From positions 1 to 9,569 of the forward strand of contig QHYA01000058.1 of the NCBI GenBank assembly GCA_003223995.1: a stretch of DNA of 9,569 nucleotides. Reading direction: 5' to 3'. This stretch comes from Acidobacteriota bacterium. GTDB taxonomy: Bacteria > Acidobacteriota > Polarisedimenticolia > QHYA01. The notes beneath the pieces were generated by a model. It had not been told where the DNA came from. It saw only the letters and a list, made by a program, of their open reading frames with translations, and searched no databases. This document shows, piece after piece, positions 6,379-9,569 of this stretch (position 1 is its first letter; each line of letters starts with the position of its first letter). Made by a program: the position numbers and the translations under genes.

Positions 6379-8061
6379 TCAGTTCGGCGGCTCGCAGTGG
6401 ACAGCGTCTGGTTGCGCTCGCATGGCAGCCAGGAGGGTCTTCATGTTCACACCGGGCCGGCGGCCGCCGGTCCCCGCGTGCCTGAAGCGACTCGTATCAC
6501 CCACCTCGCAGCCGCCCGGCCCGTCGGGTCCGAGTTCGCTGAAGGAACCGGGGAAGGAGTTGTGCGGTGGATACGCGGCCGCGTCTCCTCCCACAAGGAG
6601 GTTGCCGCGGAAGATGAAGCCGGGGAAGTACGCCTGGAGCGTGGGCAGACCGACGGCCGTGCCCGTCCCGGTGACGCCGAACGCGTTGTGCGGGGCCACG
6701 TTGTCTCGGAAGACGAAGTGGGTGTGCGGGGCCCCGTCGGCGGTGATCACGTTGCCCGTCTGAAACGCCGTATTGTGCTTGATCGCCAGACGATCGGTCC
6801 CGTTGATGATCTGAAACAGGGCGCCGCTGCCGTTCCACTCGGCCCCGCCGATGTCGAGGAAGAGGTTGTTGCGGATGACGATTCTCCTCGCCTGCCGGCT
6901 GGGCGCTCCCGAGTCGTCGCGCCCCAGGATGTTGACGCCGCCTCCCGCATGCCGGACGACGTTGTTCGTGAACGTGACGTCCTTCACGACCGACCACGGA
7001 GCCGTGCCGTTCTCGTTGCGGACGGTGAAGAGAATCGCGAAGCCGTTCTGAGCGTCAGCCCAGTTGTACTCGAAGAGGTTGCCCTCGATCACGACGCGGC
7101 GCGCGTTCTTCAGCTCGAAGAGGTTCTTCACCGTCCAGGCGGTCCCCGCAAAGGAGGGATCGTCCGCCTTCCAGGTGAGCGGCTTGGAGAGCTGGTTGCG
7201 CCGGATCTCGATGTCGGAGGGAACGAGCCCCGGGATCACGGGGTCCGCTCCCCCGAACAACACATTCTCGCCGGCCGCCTCCAGGAAGTCGTTGACGATT
7301 CGGAACGGCCCCGGCCCGTTCCATCCGGCGACCGCCTGCGAGTCGCCCCCGACTTCCTTGAAGTCGGACAGGTGCGAATCGACCACCGCGAGATGCCGCC
7401 CGTTCATGGCGATTCCACGCCGCGAGCCCATCAGCGGGTCGCCATGGATCCAGCAGCGGCTGAAGACGATGTGGTGCGGGAGGTCCTCGCTGGACCGTTC
7501 CAAAGATCCCAGCAGGACGAGATTGTCGAGGAACACTCCCCCAATGGGGGCGATCTCCACTCCGATGAAGTGATAACTATGGGCGCGCGGTGCCGCGACG
7601 ATCACGGCGTCCGAGGCGGAGACAATCTTCGGCATCAGAGATGCGTCCGACGGGTCGACACGTGTTCCCGGGGGAGGCAGCGCCCCGTCGGGGGCGCTCG
7701 TGCGGATGGTGATCCAGCCGGAGCCGTTCTTCTCCGGCAGCGTGAAAGGCCCCTCGAAGTCCGCCCCCGCTTCGATCACGATCTGGTCGCCCGGATCCGC
7801 CGCTCCCAGCGCGGCAGCGAAGTCGCCCCCCGCCGGCACGCGGATCGTGCGTCCGGCGGAGACGGCGAGCGGCAGCTCGACCGGCGGAGGCGGTTCGGGA
7901 GCCGCGCCTGAACCGGAACTCATCCCGAGGGCCGAGCCACCGGCAGGTAATGAACCGGCGGACGGTTCCGCCCCCCGGGCCGGACCGAGCGCGACAGCGA
8001 CCAGCACACCGAGAATCGCCGCGCCTCCAGCGGCGGGCATCGCCAGGGAAAGTGCCCTCAT
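6379..8061 (-). CDS. Exported right-handed parallel beta-helix protein, copy 2
   Basis: 560-residue exported beta-helix protein, paralogous to the gene that follows it. Signal peptide of about 30 residues ending ALGPARG before AEP, then a linker with GGSALG and SSGSG and a Pro-rich stretch. The helix starts near AGRTIRVPAGGDF; Asn-turn coils include EIRRNQL, IEGNLFEYNW, FTNNVVRH, IRNNLFLDI, IKHNTAFQ and FRDNVAPHN. About 82% of residues match copy 1 across the stretch around TVKNLFELKNARRV (about 305-381), less at both ends. The tail differs: copy 1's acidic GTDGRDPGAD reads GTGGRRPGVN here, and two Cys (in GGCEV and VHCEPPN) appear that copy 1 lacks. The start ATG overlaps the stop of the upstream glycosyltransferase as ATGA, with GGAGG (8066-8070) 4 bases ahead, so translation is coupled. 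The frame is open far upstream through the glycosyltransferase gene, but that part is a shadow. Enzymatic activity is not shown by the sequence; acting on an exported polysaccharide is inferred from fold and neighbours. Confidence 0.88.
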   Translation of the reverse strand: MRALSLAMPAAGGAAILGVLVAVALGPARGAEPSAGSLPAGGSALGMSSGSGAAPEPPPPVELPLAVSAGRTIRVPAGGDFAAALGAADPGDQIVIEAGADFEGPFTLPEKNGSGWITIRTSAPDGALPPPGTRVDPSDASLMPKIVSASDAVIVAAPRAHSYHFIGVEIAPIGGVFLDNLVLLGSLERSSEDLPHHIVFSRCWIHGDPLMGSRRGIAMNGRHLAVVDSHLSDFKEVGGDSQAVAGWNGPGPFRIVNDFLEAAGENVLFGGADPVIPGLVPSDIEIRRNQLSKPLTWKADDPSFAGTAWTVKNLFELKNARRVVIEGNLFEYNWADAQNGFAILFTVRNENGTAPWSVVKDVTFTNNVVRHAGGGVNILGRDDSGAPSRQARRIVIRNNLFLDIGGAEWNGSGALFQIINGTDRLAIKHNTAFQTGNVITADGAPHTHFVFRDNVAPHNAFGVTGTGTAVGLPTLQAYFPGFIFRGNLLVGGDAAAYPPHNSFPGSFSELGPDGPGGCEVGDTSRFRHAGTGGRRPGVNMKTLLAAMRAQPDAVHCEPPN

Positions 8062-9212
8062 GCCGCCTCCAGCATCGGGACGAGAATCTCGGAGATCTCC
8101 TCCACGCGCCGCTCCCATCCTTCGGCCCTCATCGCCTCCACCCGGCGGCGGGCGTCCGCCTCGGTCCGGCGCGCGAGGGCCTCCTCGAGGCACGCGACGA
8201 ACTCCGTTTCGCCCGCCGCGAGGTGCACGAGTCCCTCGTAGCGCGCCACCTCGGGCAGGGGCGTGGAGACGACAGGCAGGCCGGCCGCCAGGTACTCGCG
8301 CAGCTTCAGCGGGTTCGCCCGCAGCGTCAGTTCGCTCATGCGGAACGGCACGATGCCGACGTCGAAGCCGCGGCAGTACGCCGGAAGCTCGCCGTATGGC
8401 CGCGGTCCGAGGAGGTGGACGTTGGAAAGCCCTTCGAGCGGAGCGAGGTCGGTGGCGACCCGGCCGATCAGAACGATCGACCAGTCGGGCTGCGCCAGGG
8501 CGACCGACCGCACGAGCGAAAGGTCCACCCACTCCGCGATGAGCCCGAAGAAGCCGACCACGGGCCGGGGCAGGCTCGCCAGGTCGGAGGGAACGGGCGT
8601 GGCCGTGTCGAGCGCGCGGGAGAAGTGGGCGAGGTCCACGCCGTGGGGGATGAAGTAGGTGTTGGGGTTGATCCTCCTGCGCTCGGCGCGGAGCGTCTCG
8701 GAGGAGACCAAGACGAGGTCCGCGCGCCGCAGCAGCTCGTCTTCCATCCGGGAGATCGCCTCCCGCTGGACCCCCTTGAAGGCGCGGTATTCGTCCACGC
8801 AGTGGTAAACGAGCATCCGCTCGCCCAGCCGCCCGGCCAGCCGCACGATGTTGGGCAGGTAGGTCCAGAGAATCGGCCGGGACAGCCCGTGACGGCGGCA
8901 GAGCCGCCGCAGCCACCCCGCCAGCAGCGCGGCGTTGAGTCTGTCCGCCGGAGGAAATCCCGGCAGGGGGATGGCGATGGGGTTCGCCACGATGAGGTTC
9001 GGCGCCGCGCGCCGCGCGCCGGACAGGCACCTGCGGAGCTTGCTCGCCATCCGCGCGAGGTCGGCGGGGGTCGCCGAGGGACGGCGCATGCCGATCGAGC
9101 TGACCCACAGCACCCGATTTCTTCTCGAGAGGATGCTCATGATGTGGGTCTTGCTCGTCGGGTCGCTCTCCCAGTCGTGCGCGAAGCAGATGATCGATTC
9201 CCCCTCAAGCAT
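8058..9212 (-). CDS. GT4-type glycosyltransferase, TuaH-like, exopolysaccharide synthesis
   Basis: 384-residue cytoplasmic, GT-B fold sugar transferase that would pass a nucleotide-activated sugar to a lipid-linked or growing polysaccharide. The N-terminus (IICFAHDWESDPTSKTHIM, then VLWVSSIGMRRP) is typical of TuaH-like and exosortase-linked glycosyltransferases. YHCVDEYRAFKG, LVLVSSETL and IPHGVDLAHF (about 188-197) lead into the second Rossmann half with GFFGLIAEWVDL (about 219). The donor-site region ANPLKLREYLAAGLPVVST lies at about 299-317, where many GT4 enzymes have their E-x7-E-like motif. No signal peptide or membrane segment is seen. The start has GGAGG (9219-9223) 6 bases upstream. 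The gene overlaps the preceding amidotransferase by 8 bases and the following beta-helix gene by 4, so the three are one coupled unit. The sugar and acceptor cannot be told from sequence. Confidence 0.88.
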   Translation of the reverse strand: MLEGESIICFAHDWESDPTSKTHIMSILSRRNRVLWVSSIGMRRPSATPADLARMASKLRRCLSGARRAAPNLIVANPIAIPLPGFPPADRLNAALLAGWLRRLCRRHGLSRPILWTYLPNIVRLAGRLGERMLVYHCVDEYRAFKGVQREAISRMEDELLRRADLVLVSSETLRAERRRINPNTYFIPHGVDLAHFSRALDTATPVPSDLASLPRPVVGFFGLIAEWVDLSLVRSVALAQPDWSIVLIGRVATDLAPLEGLSNVHLLGPRPYGELPAYCRGFDVGIVPFRMSELTLRANPLKLREYLAAGLPVVSTPLPEVARYEGLVHLAAGETEFVACLEEALARRTEADARRRVEAMRAEGWERRVEEISEILVPMLEAA

Positions 9213-9569
9213 GGATCGCCTCCGGCACGGCAGGTGCGGCGGTTTCGATCTGCGGCTCCTTGACGGCGAGCGCGTCGTCGCCGTCGAGGAAGACGCGCAT
9301 CCAGAGCTCGAGGTTGATGAGCAGCCAGAGGCGCTCGCCGTGGTCCGCCACCCCGCAGCGGTGCTCGCCGGCGAGATGCGCGAGGGCCCCCGCGTCGAAA
9401 AGGCCGCGCGCGCGCACGCGCGGCGACAGCACGAACTGCTCGACGACCGGCCAGAAGCGCCCTCGCAGCCACCGGCCGACCGGCACCGGAAAACCCATCT
9501 TCCGGCGCGTGAGGATCTCCCGCGGCAGCAGGCCGCGCAGCGCCTCGCGGAGCACGGCCTTCGTCCTGA
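9205..9569 (-). CDS. Asparagine synthase-type amidotransferase, C-terminal part (5' end outside window)
   Basis: Only the last 120 residues are inside the window; the frame runs open to the edge at 9567, so the gene is cut by the window, not broken. The segment RTKAVLREAL, then LLPREILTRRKMGFPVPVG, is the hallmark near the C-terminus of class II glutamine-dependent asparagine synthases (full proteins are about 600-650 residues: an N-terminal glutaminase and a C-terminal AMP-forming synthetase domain). LLINLELWMRVFLDG closes the synthetase domain, followed by an acidic/Ala-Pro tail. In exopolysaccharide and exosortase clusters such proteins are thought to amidate a sugar or a precursor rather than make asparagine for growth. 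The 8-base overlap with the glycosyltransferase favours that role here, by inference. A GTG inside the fragment at 9555 could be mistaken for a start, but conserved family sequence continues upstream of it. Confidence 0.88.
   Translation of the reverse strand, partial: RTKAVLREALRGLLPREILTRRKMGFPVPVGRWLRGRFWPVVEQFVLSPRVRARGLFDAGALAHLAGEHRCGVADHGERLWLLINLELWMRVFLDGDDALAVKEPQIETAAPAVPEAIHA

Noticed and set aside
6379..9108. A 909-codon minus-strand frame that could be read as a fusion ending in the beta-helix protein
   Set aside because: The part upstream of 8061 is an Arg/Pro/Ala-rich shadow of the GT4 gene in another frame. The real start is the ATG at 8061 with an export signal and an ATGA overlap.
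9205..9555. A complete 116-residue protein starting with GTG at 9555
   Set aside because: The conserved asparagine-synthase sequence continues upstream of that codon to the window edge, so this is the tail of a larger gene.
661..9569. PEP-CTERM, exosortase or CRISPR features
   Set aside because: No PEP-CTERM tail, exosortase motif or regularly spaced repeat array could be seen in the window.

Overview
The window is GC-rich and reads like chromosomal DNA of an uncultured or soil-type bacterium with a large envelope/exopolysaccharide repertoire. Acidobacteriota or another high-GC Gram-negative phylum would fit, but no marker gene here fixes the taxon. It holds four intact or edge-truncated genes on the minus strand or plus strand around an apparent surface-polysaccharide locus, one further secreted protein gene, and two broken sequences. 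No tRNA, rRNA, CRISPR array or insertion sequence was recognised.

Layout. Positions 1-660 have no convincing gene. They carry a hairpin, a 7-bp direct repeat and, on the minus strand, a short scrambled relic that matches two separate parts of the neighbouring gene. Positions 661-3255 (+) encode a large exported modular protein: signal peptide, an unassigned probable beta-propeller, an Ig-like domain, a fibronectin type III domain and a C-terminal LamG/concanavalin-like domain. This gene converges on a minus-strand cluster, with a hairpin between the two stop codons.

The minus-strand cluster is read from the right edge leftwards: the C-terminal part of an asparagine-synthase-type amidotransferase (9205-9569, running off the window), a GT4-type glycosyltransferase (8058-9212), two tandem paralogous exported right-handed parallel beta-helix proteins (6379-8061 and 4653-6296), and a membrane-associated family-2 glycosyltransferase (3352-4427). 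The last is broken by an internal out-of-frame deletion. The first three genes overlap by 8 and 4 nt, so they are almost certainly co-transcribed and translationally coupled. The second beta-helix gene follows after 82 nt and the broken glycosyltransferase after a repeat-rich 225-nt gap.

Working together (inference). Amidotransferase plus glycosyltransferase genes of these types are typical of exopolysaccharide clusters, including exosortase-linked ones, although no exosortase or PEP-CTERM protein is visible here. The cytoplasmic enzymes would build or decorate the glycan. The exported beta-helix pair would bind, epimerise or cleave it outside the cytoplasm, and the LamG/FnIII protein may be a secreted glycan-binding partner. 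The points most worth a second look are the tandem beta-helix pair embedded in a coupled glycosyltransferase operon, the unassigned propeller-like domain, the deletion in the family-2 glycosyltransferase, and the rearranged antisense relic upstream of the LamG gene.
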